Below are positions 11,961-23,897 of a DNA stretch of 64,000 bases, piece after piece. The notes under the pieces were generated by a model. It made no database searches. It was not told where the DNA came from and saw only the letters and a program-made list of their open reading frames with translations. The translations under genes and the position numbers were made by a program. The stretch covers positions 245,715 through 309,714 of the forward strand of contig RQTK01000178.1 of NCBI GenBank assembly GCA_003991915.1. The letters run 5' to 3'. This stretch comes from Elysia chlorotica (Eukaryota; Mollusca; Gastropoda; Plakobranchidae). The first letter of the stretch is position 1; each line of letters opens with the position of its first letter.

Positions 11961-14900
11961 CTGAGGATAGGATTAACAAATGGATGAGATATTATATAGC
12001 AGTTTTTGTAGGGTGCTCATTCTTCATGATTTTATCCTATTTTTATCCCTTTTTTCCCTTTTTTTTTATTTGTCCCTCCGATTTCCAAAAATTTACTCAA
12101 AAGGAAAGGGTGTATCCAAATAAAATAAATTGTAATTAATTAAATCTCTCAGCATCTGGTGACTTATTTCACCCTTCGAATTTATGACATCATCTCGGCT
12201 TTCCTGTGAGAGAACTCTTGTTACTTCCCTCAGCCCACTTAAAGGCTACAGCAGTCCGACTCTAGTGCTGTAGATACCCACTAAGTGGGTGTCTTGTTAC
12301 AGCAAACATTATTTTCTCCACTAAGAACTGGGTGTTTCTATGATGAAAATTTTCACCTATGAAAAGCTTCTACTTTCTCAGTCTCGTCTGCTCCACCAGT
12401 CTTATTAAAAGGCTTTGAAGTATGGTCAAGCAAACAGGCAGACCATGAGGTGTGAAGTCTCATTTCTAGGCACATTTCTTTATTACAAGATGATTGATTT
12501 ATGTTACTGATAGGTGAAAGGTATCTATGTTGATGATGCTTAATTATGATTTTACATATCAGAAAACACTTTGTAAATAGAGATTGAGATGAAGCAATAT
12601 GGGAGCAAGGAAGATATGAGTAGTGTCACCGTTACAGTTCAGGGTTCAGAGGGAAATGAAAACAATTTGTAGTTTTTTATCGTTATTTTGACAAAAGAGA
12701 AGAGATTGGCATCTATTCTCTCTGATCCAACCTATCAGCTTTATATGTATGGCAGCTCCTCTATCTGATATGACCAATAAGCGTCAGGCATAGTGTATGC
12801 CATCTACTCTCTCTCTAATCTGATCGATTGGCATCAGGGTGTATGGCATCTACTGTCTATGACCTGATCAATCAGCACTATAGGGTATTGGACAAGTAGG
12901 CCTACATGTACAAACTATCCCCTGTTTATTGATCCACGTGCATCTTTAAATGTTATGCACCACTTGGCTTTTGCAAAATTAAGCAAATTTACTAGAGGCA
13001 AAAGAGAAAAAAATAATCATTTATGCACACTTATTTCCCCTTCAGTAGTTTTTTACTTTTCAGAAAATATGGGTTAAAGTTTAAACCTTCCATCAAATCT
13101 GTCCATATGACTTCACACCACTACTGGGGACACTGAGGACATCACAACCACATTTCAATAATTTACAATTTGCTTCAGTGGACAGTTTTGTCTCAAGTAA
13201 CACCTCTCGGTTGACCAAGCAAAGTTAGATGTTTAATTTAACAGATCATTCACAAGTATTGCAAATTAGTCTCTTCATTTCATTACAAAAATTAAACTAA
13301 TTAATGAAAACAAGAGATATGTAGAATATATATTTTTAAATGCTAATTAAAAGGAGCATTCAAAGTAGTTCCACGCAAAGTTTGTGTCCTCTATCTCTCC
13401 CTAACTTCATTTCCAAAGAATAAAAGTTTAGGCTTAACAGTTGTATTACATATACTTTGGCTTTATAAAAAAAAAAACTATTGAAAATCATTGGACACGA
13501 ACATGATGGAGGAAAAAAATACAGAACCAGAATAAATACAACATGCAAATTAATAGTGTTTTTTTATTCATTATCTAAAAATAGCAAAACAAGCACTATG
13601 ATGCTGTTCAAGAAACATTAACAGTGATCATTTTCTCTTCTGTTACAAGGTAGTATTGATCAAAGCTATCCTGAGAGCCTCATAAAAGTCATTATATGTG
13701 GGTATGTGTAACAAAAAAGCCAAAATGATTAAAAATAATCAATTGAAGGAAAAATGGAGTAAGAAAATGTTGAACTGTAAATGAAACAGAATATAAAAAG
13801 CTGTTTACATGATTTGAGACCAAAAACGTGTCAGTTCCTTATTTTGAAACAATGAAAGCAATCAGATGGCAAAAAATATTTTTTTAACTGTATGCTTTTG
13901 TTGGTTTTGTTTTGTCTTGACTGAGATGTGCAAGAGATCTCTAATTAACACTCACCTTTTGACTGAACTGATGGATGATTGTTGTTGCAGAGAAAAGGGT
14001 TGCCTAGTAAAGCTCTGAACATAATCATCTTTAGGGTTGTTCCAGGTGCAGTTCGTTGATTTTTTTTATCTAATCAAGTATGATAAGATGTTTGCAAATA
14101 ATTGATAGAGTATTAACATAAATGGAATTATCAAATTAATATTCATGCACACGGAACATATGTGAACAGATTACAATCCAGAGTAGATAATTTGCTTACC
14201 TCTTAAAATGTAACTCAAAATGAATGAAAAATGCATCTATTTTAAATAATGCAATCTGACATACACAGGTTACAATTTTTTGTTATCAGTTATTTTAATT
14301 GACTGGAAAATTAAATCTTTTATCTCTTTGGTGACTCTCCCTAACTTTATTTAAGATTTTATTCTATGTTTTGACTGAGCTGCAAATTATCATGGCTTTC
14401 TTTTATTATCTCAAGTCTAAACTTACATCACAAAATGTATTCATTAATGGTGTTTATTAGTATAATATACAAGTCTAAGGACGCATTTTTTCTTTGAAGG
14501 CAGAATTAAAGAAACGTTTTTGCAACTCTGTGCAAAATGATCAATCTATTTTTCTTTTATAAAAATAAAGGAGTAATTTGTGTGGCCTTCTAGTTAACAA
14601 CAACAATTATGAAAGAATTTTCACTACTTCCAATACCTAGCCATGATTTGATTTTCGTACCTAGATAGCATTGAGCCAATCACACTCCTAACTATTTACC
14701 TAAAACTTTTCAGTTGCCTTTTCATTCCCAACCACACACACAAACACATCTTTTTAAACTAGCGGTTTTAACTCTTTGATCTACTATCTTACTCAACAAT
14801 TGTTTGTCAGCTGCCACTCTTCTTCCCTTTCTCTGCGTGCTTATCACTTTTTATTGTGACCCATCCTTTTTACTGTACACTACACTAGATGATGTCAGTC

Positions 14901-17900
14901 CTGGCTTATAGGAGAAGTGTTTTTTTGGCAACTAGCCATCAGATTTTGGTTGTCTAATTTTAAACTCGAGTGTCTGGAATGCAAATGTATAAGCTTTACG
15001 GCATTTCTGATTCAGTGGATCCGAGGGTGGGTATGAAAGTTCATTGGATCCAAGACAGTTTAACAAAGAGAAAGAAAAAGAAAAATTGGGGATTTTTATC
15101 TCTTGGTTAAATGTAGGGTGTTCTTCGAGTCCGAGTTTGCTGTATTTGAGTACTACTGTAGATATTTTGTCAGTGACTATGTCACTTTTCCATTTGAGCA
15201 GACTGAACTTAGGTATTGAGCTAAATAGTTCTAATACTAGCACTGAACGATTACCGTCAAAGCAGAAAAACATTAAGTAATAAAATACTCACCTGCATAT
15301 TGATCAGCTTTAGTGGTCATCTCAGCCATGTAAAAACCCTTCCCAAACATTCCACCTTCACTCCCAACACGAGGATCTGGACCACTTAAGACAAGGGTGT
15401 CTGTGATTGGACTCCCATGGAAAAGATAGTGTTCATTTATTTCCCAATACAATTCAGTTTTCATGAAATCAGGAAGCTTTTCAGTAGTAATTACACGCCC
15501 TTTGGACCCTGGGATTTTACCAATATCAGTGCACATTTTTTTGCTTGTGCAGCAGTTTTGAAATAATTGTTTCCTATAGTTGTTGTAATGCTCAAACAAC
15601 CCAGGATTTTCAACACGTTTCACATTAATGACCTTGATTCCTTTATGATTTAAGTTTACAGCATCTCTTCCATGACCAACTCTAGATGGGTCAAATAAGT
15701 CTTGTGTTACCAATTTTTCAATGGCAGCCTTTGTTTCTCCACTTACATCTTTCAGTATTGAGGAGTTTTCTTTGCGAACAGAATCTTTAAGTTTCCTCCA
15801 CTTTGTAGCCAAATATCCAGGGCGATCTTCCTCTTTTTTGCTCAGTGCCCAATAGGAAGGCAAAAGTTCTGTCGAATCAGCGGCATGTTTGATGAACTCT
15901 AAAGTACCTCTCTTAGCTTTGCTTGATACAATTCGTTTCGGCTGCTTTTCTTGCCAGTGCTGATGTTCCACAGAAATTATTTTGATAAATCTATCAACAG
16001 CATGTTGCTCTCCCTTCACTATAAAACTTGCCATGTTTGTTTTAGAATTTTTCGAAGTTTCAATCCATACTGACTCTTTTTTTGCTTCACACACGATTTT
16101 ACGACAAAAGCCTTTTGGCCAATCCTTTAATTCTGGTTGATTGAAATACCCTACATGGAGGCAATGGGTAATAATAGTTTTCTTGAGCATAGTCCACATA
16201 CTATTCAAGGTTTGAACTCTTTCTGACCCTTCTTTTACTCTTGTCCAAATTGTGACTGAACCAGGGCCTTCATATTGAGTGTCCATATGTTCTTCCTCTT
16301 TATCACTAGAGCTGTCTGTACTGCTTGAGTCTCCAGAATTTATGTCCGTCTCATGTGCCGCCTGTGCTTGGTCTTTTTTTGCAAGATCTTTGCTTGTAAA
16401 TGCCGCAGTCACTTGAGGCATAACCTTTTGAGCCTCCATTTTATAATCTCTCATAAGTTGGGGATCTTTGCCCAGGAGCACAATTCGTTTGATTGAACTT
16501 AGCCCAACATGAGACATCAAAGTATGTATCATAATCTGTGCTACAGAAGCTGATGGGTAGCCCAACAATTTTCCACATCCCAGAGGTGGTATAGAGATAG
16601 ATGTCACCCCTGATCTTATAGCATTGGTCAATATTGTCTTCACTGCATGTGTTAATTTTGTCTCTGATGAACCAGGGGACCACTTAGATAAAATGACATG
16701 GTTGATTGCCTGACAGGAGCTTGGTAGTCCTTGAAAAGGCCCATTTGTGACAATTACCGATGGATCCATTGAATTTCCTCGAGCATCATTCAACTGCTTC
16801 CATAATGTTGTACATGCCTTGTTGAAATCCATACCCACACGAGTTCTTCTTAGATCAACTTTGTCATCCAAAACACAAACTAAAACTGCAGAATCTTCTC
16901 GTGTGATATTAGCACTTGCCTTGAGATGCAGTTGGCATGTCTTGCTTAAATTGTAAACCACATCAGGCTCAGATTCTTTGGGAAGACTATTAGTACCATA
17001 GGATTTCTTTGAAAAAGTTGTCTTTTTCCTCTCCCTGGTCTGCTTATATTTCTGAGAATGTGATGAAGGGATTTCTGTAATTTTTGGAAGATTCATAATC
17101 ACAAAGCAATCATGCTCTTTTTCAAATTTTTCAATGCACTGTGTTGACTTGGAAAGGGAGTCTGTCAACAATCTCATATCTTCCTTCTTACTGAATTCTG
17201 AAAATAGATTCCAAGACTGAGAGTAAACTGTGGACTTAATTTTATTCAGGTTTATTATGGCTTCATGTACTTGAGGTTTGGTTCCACTGATTATGACCTT
17301 AAAATTTGTATTAGAACTTGCTTCATCAATAATTTTCACATCTTTTAAAATGGCAGGAATTTTATGCCTGAGAACTCTATGAAAGTACTCAGCTTGTGGA
17401 CCCCTGAAGTCAAATGTTTCTTGCACATTGAGGTAGTTGAAAAGCCTGTCCTCAATGCTTCTCTTTGCTTTGATCACCTCCTCTTTCAAGCCCTGAATCA
17501 AAATGTTTCCCTTTTCCAATAAAACAAGAACTGGGAATTTGCACTCAGTAAACGTTTTAATACTTTGAAAATCTGCATCTGCTATGCTTCCTTCCATATG
17601 AACAAGTTGAGATTCACTTATTTCAGCTTTGAGTACTTCAAGAGAAGATTTCAGGCTGTCTTCACCGTGTGCTAAAATTTTCAAAGAAGAGTTTTCCCAC
17701 AGCAGCTTACATCCAAAAGGTTTAATGATATTACTAAGTTTTTCTAGACATTGTTGTTGCCATACAGTTCCTAAAATCTCACTGACTGAGGGTGTCAGCT
17801 CTATAGAGTCTTCTTTTATCTTCTTTAGTTCTGTAAGTAGCATCAAGTGTCTTTCTCTGACAATTTTTTCAGGGCCCCCAAATACAATACATTCTTGGTC

Positions 17901-20900
17901 TGCATCATACTTCACTGTGCATTCTCCAAACTCACCAAGAAATGAATCAAGAAACGATTTTTTTGTTTTTGAAATACTTTCTCTCACTTCAAATATTTTC
18001 AACGTTTGCTCTTGCAGCCTTTGACTTTCAAAGTTTGTTTGGTTTTTCTCTTCCATGTATTGCTTACTTTTCTCTTCACTTTCTGAGCTTGAAGTCAATT
18101 TATGTGTTGAGCCATTATAATGAGGTCTGTGCCCATTATCAAATGAAGATTTATGCCTGTTGAGGTTCTTTTGATTTGATGTTCTCATGAATAATTCATT
18201 TTCAGCTTCATCCTCACTTGTCTGCATAACCTCTATCTTTGAGTGATGAATTTTGTTTATGCTCTTTGCTCTTCCTCGACAAACTGAGGTCCTGCTACCT
18301 CTAAATTTGTGTTTGACTGACTGATCAAAGTCAGTCACTTTTTCAGACTCATTACTGCAACGATTCGTACCCCTGTTACTCAATATTCGACCTCTAGCCA
18401 CCCCTCTAGGTGATGATTTTGTTTTTCGGCCATTTATCCTCTCTTTTCTTGAAAAGCTGTTTGTTTTGATCAAATTGAGCTTTTCATCTTGATTTTTTTC
18501 ATCAAAGTTAAAATGATCACCTTCACTGTCTTCTCCATGTGTATTATCATCTGAAGATTCATCACTATCTGTTTCAACGCCCACATTCAATTCATTATGA
18601 CTTCTCTTCTCCTGCTTAATATCTCTACTTTCCATATCATCTTTGGCTTTGAACAGGTCTTGTTCAGGCTTTTCATTCAAAAGCTGCTCTTCTAGACAGT
18701 CATGGAACTGTATGTAAAATGGCTCCACCAGGATGTGGTAGTCCTTTGATGGCAAAGGCACATGGTCACGCTGCGCCAAAATATGGGTCATCACTGTAAG
18801 AAAGATTGAAGAAAAGTTATTAAACATTCAGGAATGGTCAATCGCTATGAAATTTTGAAAAATAAATCTGAATAATCAAAAAAAAAAATCAAATGTAGAA
18901 GATGAAGAATGTGCACTCCAATTAAGAGTTTTTAAAATATAGCACTACATCTTTTTCACAATACACAAATAATATAAATGCATAAAGAGACACAAAGTTA
19001 TAAAGTTTTTGTTCTTGCGTGCGCAAATTTAAACTTTTCAATCAAAAGATTGTATCCTTTTGAAACATCAAGGTTGCATTTGATTTTCAATTTTATAGTG
19101 TTATCAAATTTCACTGTTCATATCTTCAAAAGTCATTGCAGTAATTTACTTTCATTGCAACAATAATTCATTTGTAATATGCTAGTGTTAATAATCTTTT
19201 TTTATATGCATTCTTCATTTTTCCAACCCTACAACAACAAGAAACTTCAAAGATTCCCACACCTAGGCTGTATTGATTCCTTACCTGTTGTATCATTTGT
19301 TTTGAAATGAACAATAGCCATGTTGTGAAACATTTGGCATGAGGACACAATATCCTCTCCATCCCCAAACTCTGCACAGAAGTAGATTTCCAGGAACTCT
19401 TCAGACAGATATTTTGGTTCAACACTACTGACAATTAGAGAAAATTGCTTCCTCTGGGTTTCAAGAACACCTACAATTTTCTCTTTAATTGGAAACTCCT
19501 TCAGATTCTCTGAGGCACTTGTAAATTCTGAAGCATATTAAAAAGGGTGGGACAGAGGTACTGCAGATTTATTACACATGTAAAGAAATATTTGTACACT
19601 TTTGTGTGACCTACAAAAAATGTCATTTCAATTATTGTTACATGGATTACAACAAATGTAAGCAATAAAAGTTTATAAAGCTGAACTTTTTTTTCTTTAA
19701 TTCTTTTTCTTCAAATTGGAAACATGTCTTTACATAGTTTATGAAAAGTCACATTAAAGTTTCGTTCAAATTTCTATCAAAAGTGAAGCTAAAGAAATTA
19801 ACTCTACAGTCCTAATAACTTCTAAGTCATTTGAGCTAAATTATAGACAGTGCAAGTCTTCTTTCTGTATGTTTAACCATTTAAAATTCAATATCCAGTG
19901 GACATGAGTTTCAAAATGTTTTCAGTGGCAATCCTTTTATAATACTTTATAAAAATGAATAATTAAGTTTCCAGGTTAATCTAAAGGTACCTTGCAAGGT
20001 TAGGCTCTGTGTAAAAACAATTTTGTTTTTTTATGCATTGACATATTTTATAGAAAGAATCAATATTGCCTTCATAAAGCCACAATTAATTCATCATAAA
20101 TATTCAGTTATACAATGTCAATGTAAGAGCATCAGTTTTTTTATCTTCATTATGCAAAAAAACAAACAAACAAAAACAATTCTAAGCAAAGTTGAAAAAA
20201 CAACAGTTCTTACCAATTTCTGAGTGGAAGGTGACAAGTGCCTTGCCAGGTAAAGCATGATGGATTGTGACATTTTGTACATCAATATCCAATGTTCCCT
20301 CAACAAAGTCCTTTATTCTTTCCTTCGTGTAAGCTGGTGGAAGATTCTGAAAAATATTCACGAAATCATAATTTGCTTTACTTTTTTTACTTTGATATTG
20401 TCTTGCAATTACTGTTTCAACTTCAATATGCAATTCAAAAATTAACACACGCCAACCAGAATTCTTGGCACAATGAATGTCTTGATTAAAACATAACATA
20501 GAAAAAAAAACAAATATTTTTTATCTACAATTATTATGAGTCATTATAAATAACCACATTTATTTATTACAATTACTCAATAACCTTTCTTCCAAGCGAT
20601 ACCAAACTCCTTATTGTTCTTGGCAAGTTTATTTCTTTTTCCTCTTCTTCTTCTTCATGTGCCAGATCTGTTGCAGCAATTGGCAATCACAGCTCTCTAT
20701 CCCTTTTTTTATCAGTTGCCTTCATGAGAACATTGATTGGGATTTCTTTCAACTTTAACTGTTTAGACTGTGTCTTTTGTGCATGATTTCTCTCTGTTTC
20801 TCAATCTGCTTGGTTTATATGCCCAAAGAATTCAAGCTGTCTTCTTTAACTGTTTTGAATAATGATCTTTTGTATCTGAGATATTTGTTGCTTCTTCATT

Positions 20901-21886
20901 TGATTTCTTTTTCTTCCATGACACTTTCAATATTCTTTATGCAGTTTTTTTATCTTTCCTCTAGTTCCTTGGCATTCACATACATAAATAGGAATATAGA
21001 CTACACATAGGCTATAATTTTTTAAGGTAGTAAGTTTGGAACTTAGCTTTATGTTTCTGTTGGTGAAGATACATAATAAACCTTAGTGAGAAAATATTTG
21101 AGTTTTCAAAAGCCCGCAGTTTTTGATGTGCATATTGCAAATGCTCAGTGTCATAGGAATGCTTGACTAATATTGTAAAAAATCAAAGCCTGTTAACACA
21201 AGTAGCAGTATAATTAATGTGTGATTCAGGGACCACTACCTATAAAATATATTCAAACGAAAAATTAAAAATAAGCACACAAATTTAATTATGACAAAAC
21301 AAAAATTAACAACAAAACTGTGATTGTATGCTGACATCTTATAAACATTTTTCACAACATGAACGAATTTGTCATTTTCAGCTTTGTCCATCCCACAATC
21401 CAGGCAAAATTTGTGGGTTTACATCTAGTGTATGTACATATAAATATGGGAAAGGGATAAGGTCTAGTTGTTAAGATCACTTTGCTAAAAATGTCAGCTT
21501 CCATGCCATACAGGCGCCTTGATATGACGCAACAAAGGAATGAAGGAAAAAATGATTCCTTATATTTCACATCATAACCTGCACTTCCTGATGGCACTCT
21601 CCTCCCCTCCTGTTTCTCCTGACATTCTGACAGTCTTACTATATATACAATAATTGAAAGTCGCCTGTCTGGGTGAGCAAAAAAAAACAAACTTGGGGAA
21701 AGAGAAATTATTTTCAAACCTACTTTAAGCAGGTTCTTAAGAGAAAATAGGTGGATTTTAAATCTTGTTTAAAACTGCTTGAGTTCTTGTGCAATGGCTT
21801 TTTAGATGGATATAGACCATGTTACATTAAAATATAAAACAGTTAATACTACTTACATTTAAAACAATATCTGTAACCAACATCAT
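11782..21886 (-). CDS. PARP-family ADP-ribosyltransferase (RRM-like, macro, H-Y-E catalytic domain)
   Basis: Six minus-strand exons, 21886-21857, 20346-20214, 19527-19285, 18793-15293, 14069-13956 and 11960-11782, join with matching phases into 4200 nt (1399 residues plus TGA). Residues about 1-160 look like two RRM-type folds as in PARP10/14. About 170-400 is a charged low-complexity linker. About 400-700 has KH-like segments. About 749-929 is one macro domain with the segment SISIPPLGCGKLLGYPSASV. The ADP-ribosyltransferase domain runs from about 1114 to the end, with His1261 (YLFHG), Tyr1290 (GKGFYMAE), stacking Tyr1301 and Glu1379 (REFVLY). That H-Y-E triad and the GGMFGKG loop recall tankyrase and predict chain-forming activity, unlike the H-Y-L of PARP14. 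It would modify proteins or nucleic acids from NAD+. Start and 5' UTR are the least certain parts. Confidence 0.85.
11961..13955. other. PARP-like intron 5
   Basis: AT-rich intron between the last two exons. No repeats or additional exons were recognised. Confidence 0.6.
13956..14069 (-). CDS. PARP-like exon 5 (central strand of catalytic domain)
   Basis: The acceptor TTGATTAG precedes 14069 and the donor GTGAGTG follows 13956. 114 nt in phase 1-1 encode KMIMFRALLGNPFLC, which matches the tankyrase MLFCRVTLG strand. No long ORF marks this exon. Motif and phase on both sides place it. Confidence 0.8.
14070..15292. other. PARP-like intron 4
   Basis: AT-rich intron. The open frames around 14932-15280 lack splice context and are not taken as exons. 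Confidence 0.6.
15293..18793 (-). CDS. PARP-like large exon 4 (linker, KH-like, macro, most of catalytic domain)
   Basis: 3501 nt open exon. The acceptor TTTCTTACAG precedes 18793 and the donor GTGAGT follows 15293. An in-frame ATG at 18827 lies within intron sequence, so it is not used as the start. It encodes residues 136-1303, with an acidic stretch ETDSDESSDD, Arg/Gly-rich patches, the macro domain and the catalytic H and Y. A second acidic Ser-rich spacer (residues about 956-972) follows the macro domain. Confidence 0.9.
19285..19527 (-). CDS. PARP-like exon 3 (second RRM-like segment)
   Basis: The acceptor GCTTCAG precedes 19527 and the donor GTAAGG follows 19285. 243 nt in phase 1-1. 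It encodes LSEEFLEIYFCAEFGDGEDI and then MAIVHFKT, matching the alpha1 and RNP1-like strand of RRMs in PARP10/14. The frame continues into exon 4 with LAQRDHVPLPSKDYHILVEP. Confidence 0.75.
20214..20346 (-). CDS. PARP-like exon 2 (first RRM-like segment)
   Basis: The acceptor ATTTTTCAG precedes 20346 and the donor GTAAGA follows 20214. 133 nt, phase 0 in and 1 out. It encodes NLPPAYTKERIKDFVEG and ALPGKALVTFHSE, the expected RRM strand-helix and RNP1-like pieces. Confidence 0.7.
20577..20790 (-). pseudogene. Decayed unidentified coding fragment in PARP-like intron 1
   Basis: On the minus strand one frame reads KQLKLKEIPINVLMKATDKK, then one TGA, then LPIAATDLAHEEEEEEKEIN and LPRTIRSLVSLGRKVIE to a stop. 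Both halves look protein-like in the same frame, so this may be the relic of a transposon ORF or retrocopy. I do not recognise the family. Confidence 0.3.
21857..21886 (-). CDS. PARP-like exon 1 coding part (probable start)
   Basis: Two tandem ATGs at 21886-21884 and 21883-21881 open a 10-codon coding end, MMLVTDIVLN, before the donor GTAAGT. This leads in phase 0 into the first RRM-like segment. Upstream in the same frame there is a TGA at about 21926, which argues for starting here. A CTCTTGCAG acceptor-like site sits near 21951, so the exon may begin there as 5' UTR. Confidence 0.6.
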
Positions 21887-22504
21887 GGTATCGGAATTTA
21901 CTGCAATTTCATTGTAAAATATGCCTCGTCACAAAGCTTCTTCCGACACCTGCAAGAGCAGAAAAAAACACAATGAAGTGAAAAGATACCTTGATCTGAT
22001 ACAATTCTTTATTCTTAGATGGGTTGCCTGGTGATTTCGATAAGCTCAGCGATTAAAGCGTTGGGTTTGTCCAGTGGTTAAAATTTGTCTTTCTCTCACT
22101 CTCTCATTCCTCTCACAAAATGTACACCTATGCAGTGTCTCAAACTTAATTGAATGAAATGTCCAGATCAGCAGAGCTTGTGGTTAAAAAAGGCTCAGAA
22201 AAGTCAATGATAAGCTCTGAAAGTGAGTGAGCGAGTTTGGTTTCATAGCACGGTAACGGCTATATTGTGCCCATGATGTCCTTCACCGTTAATACATTAT
22301 GCTAGTAGCAACGGTGACTCCTTTATCTCTCTGAATAGTAAAAGCATAAAAATTGTGCCTAAAAAGGTTGGTTAAAAGTAAAGAGCTTAGCCTATATACT
22401 CGTACAGTAGTTTAAAAGATCCATGTGTAGGATTTTCACAGTTAAATTTCATTATACACAAAAATATCCTTCAGATACCTCAGGGGACTAACATAAGTAA
22501 ATAT

Positions 22505-23345
22505 GCTCTCTGGTGGCTTGGAAGCCAGGTACACATTTCTTTCCCGGTAAAAAAGCGGACAGTCAACCAGAATATGTGTTATGGATAATTGACAGTTGCA
22601 GGTCTGATACTTTGAGGCTCTTCACCTCTCAATGGGAAGGCGTGAGTAAGATGAGAATGTCCAAGCCAGACTTGATCGAGTACCACATGGTCTCGTCTTC
22701 TAGCCTGAGACACTGCTGCCCAGTAATCTAAATGTGGTTGGACACAGTATAATTTGTTGTTTGTCATATTGTTCCATCACGCTTTCCAGTTTTCTCTCAT
22801 AAACTTATGTACAATTGGCTTTGCATCTGATGCCGGTATCTGGACCTGAGCAGGTTTAAGTTCGATCCCGATCTTGGCGAGCACGTCAGCTATTTCATTT
22901 CCTTCAATTCCAACATTGCTGGGAATCCAGCAGAGAAAAATTTCTTACCTTCACACTCACCCCGCAACATTTATCTGTTAAGGATGAGTGGCAGGCAGCT
23001 CTGACCCAGGTCTCATCTTTAGACCCGTCAGTGAAAAGTAGATAATGATAGGAATGATTTTCTATGATTTGTTCAAACTTTTTTCTATACTTCTGGAGGG
23101 GCTTTGTCCTTCTGGAGAGCTGCCAGGTCAAGAAGGCTTCCTGATCTTTCCAGCGTCCAGGGAGGGATTTCATAAAATTTGTCTTCTCTTGAATAGAGTT
23201 AGTGTCTAAGTCGATTTCCAGAAGGAGCTACTGAACCCGAATTCCCAAGGGGGGAATCGCGTTCGGTGAAGATTGGAATTTTGCTACATAAGTTGGGTGA
23301 AAAGCAGGATTGTCAGGATGAGATTTTAGATTGACTCCATATTAT
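22505..23345 (-). mobile_element. LINE remnant with RNase H domain (minus strand)
   Basis: Read on the minus strand, fragments give NAIPPLGIRVQ, then an open stretch (23173-22904) with the RNase H signature YLLFTDGSKDE. Further on come RRRDHVVLDQVWLGHSHLTH and a GEEP-type end typical of the C-terminus of I/Jockey-type LINEs with RNase H. Stops and frameshifts break it, and no 5' region is present. Confidence 0.7.
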
Positions 23346-23759
23346 AAGGATAGTTTATCTCTTCTTTCTGACAAGGATGGTTCCAAATGAGGGCCCCTTT
23401 ACCACACTGGTGGATAAGCTCAATCTTTTCATCCAGCCTAAAGGCTCACACGTCTAACATAGGCTCCTAAAGTTTAACAGAGTCTGATATAGGCTTAGCT
23501 CTGTTAAACACATGAAGGCTATTAAAGGCTGACAATCTCTTCATCCTATACACTCAATTTTATTAACCGTCGCAAAGGCTCCTCCAGCCTACGGAATCAA
23601 GCAAGTCAAGCAGACGGGCGTCTTTCAGATAGTGGAATGTAAAATTAGCTTTCATGCAATACGAAAGGACCACAATGTAATAAATTTCATTCTAAAATTA
23701 GGTGTGGTAATCCTATATGTGTGCAAATTATTACTTGCCAAGTATCGGAAGCCACCACA

Positions 23760-23897
23760 TGTTTATCCAGTGCCTCCAAACTTTCCCATGACAGCTAGTC
23801 ACTAGTGTGATACAGGTAATGAGTCACTCAGTCGTGGGTAAAGAGAGCACATGTACCAATCAACAGGTCTTGTTAATTCACTTGCGTGAATACTACA
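23760..23897 (+). repeat. 5' LTR of the Ty3/gypsy copy
   Basis: Begins TGTTTATC, ends GAATACTACA, and shares long blocks with 26514-26644 (CATGACAGC, GTCACTAGTGTG, GAGTCACTCAGTCGT, GTGAATACT). The exact left edge is uncertain because some similarity extends about 20 bp further left. Confidence 0.75.

Noticed and set aside
18794-18827. ATG at 18827 as start of the PARP-like protein
   Set aside because: The sequence from 18794 is a typical TTTCTTACAG acceptor, and upstream exons join in phase to extend the RRM-like region.
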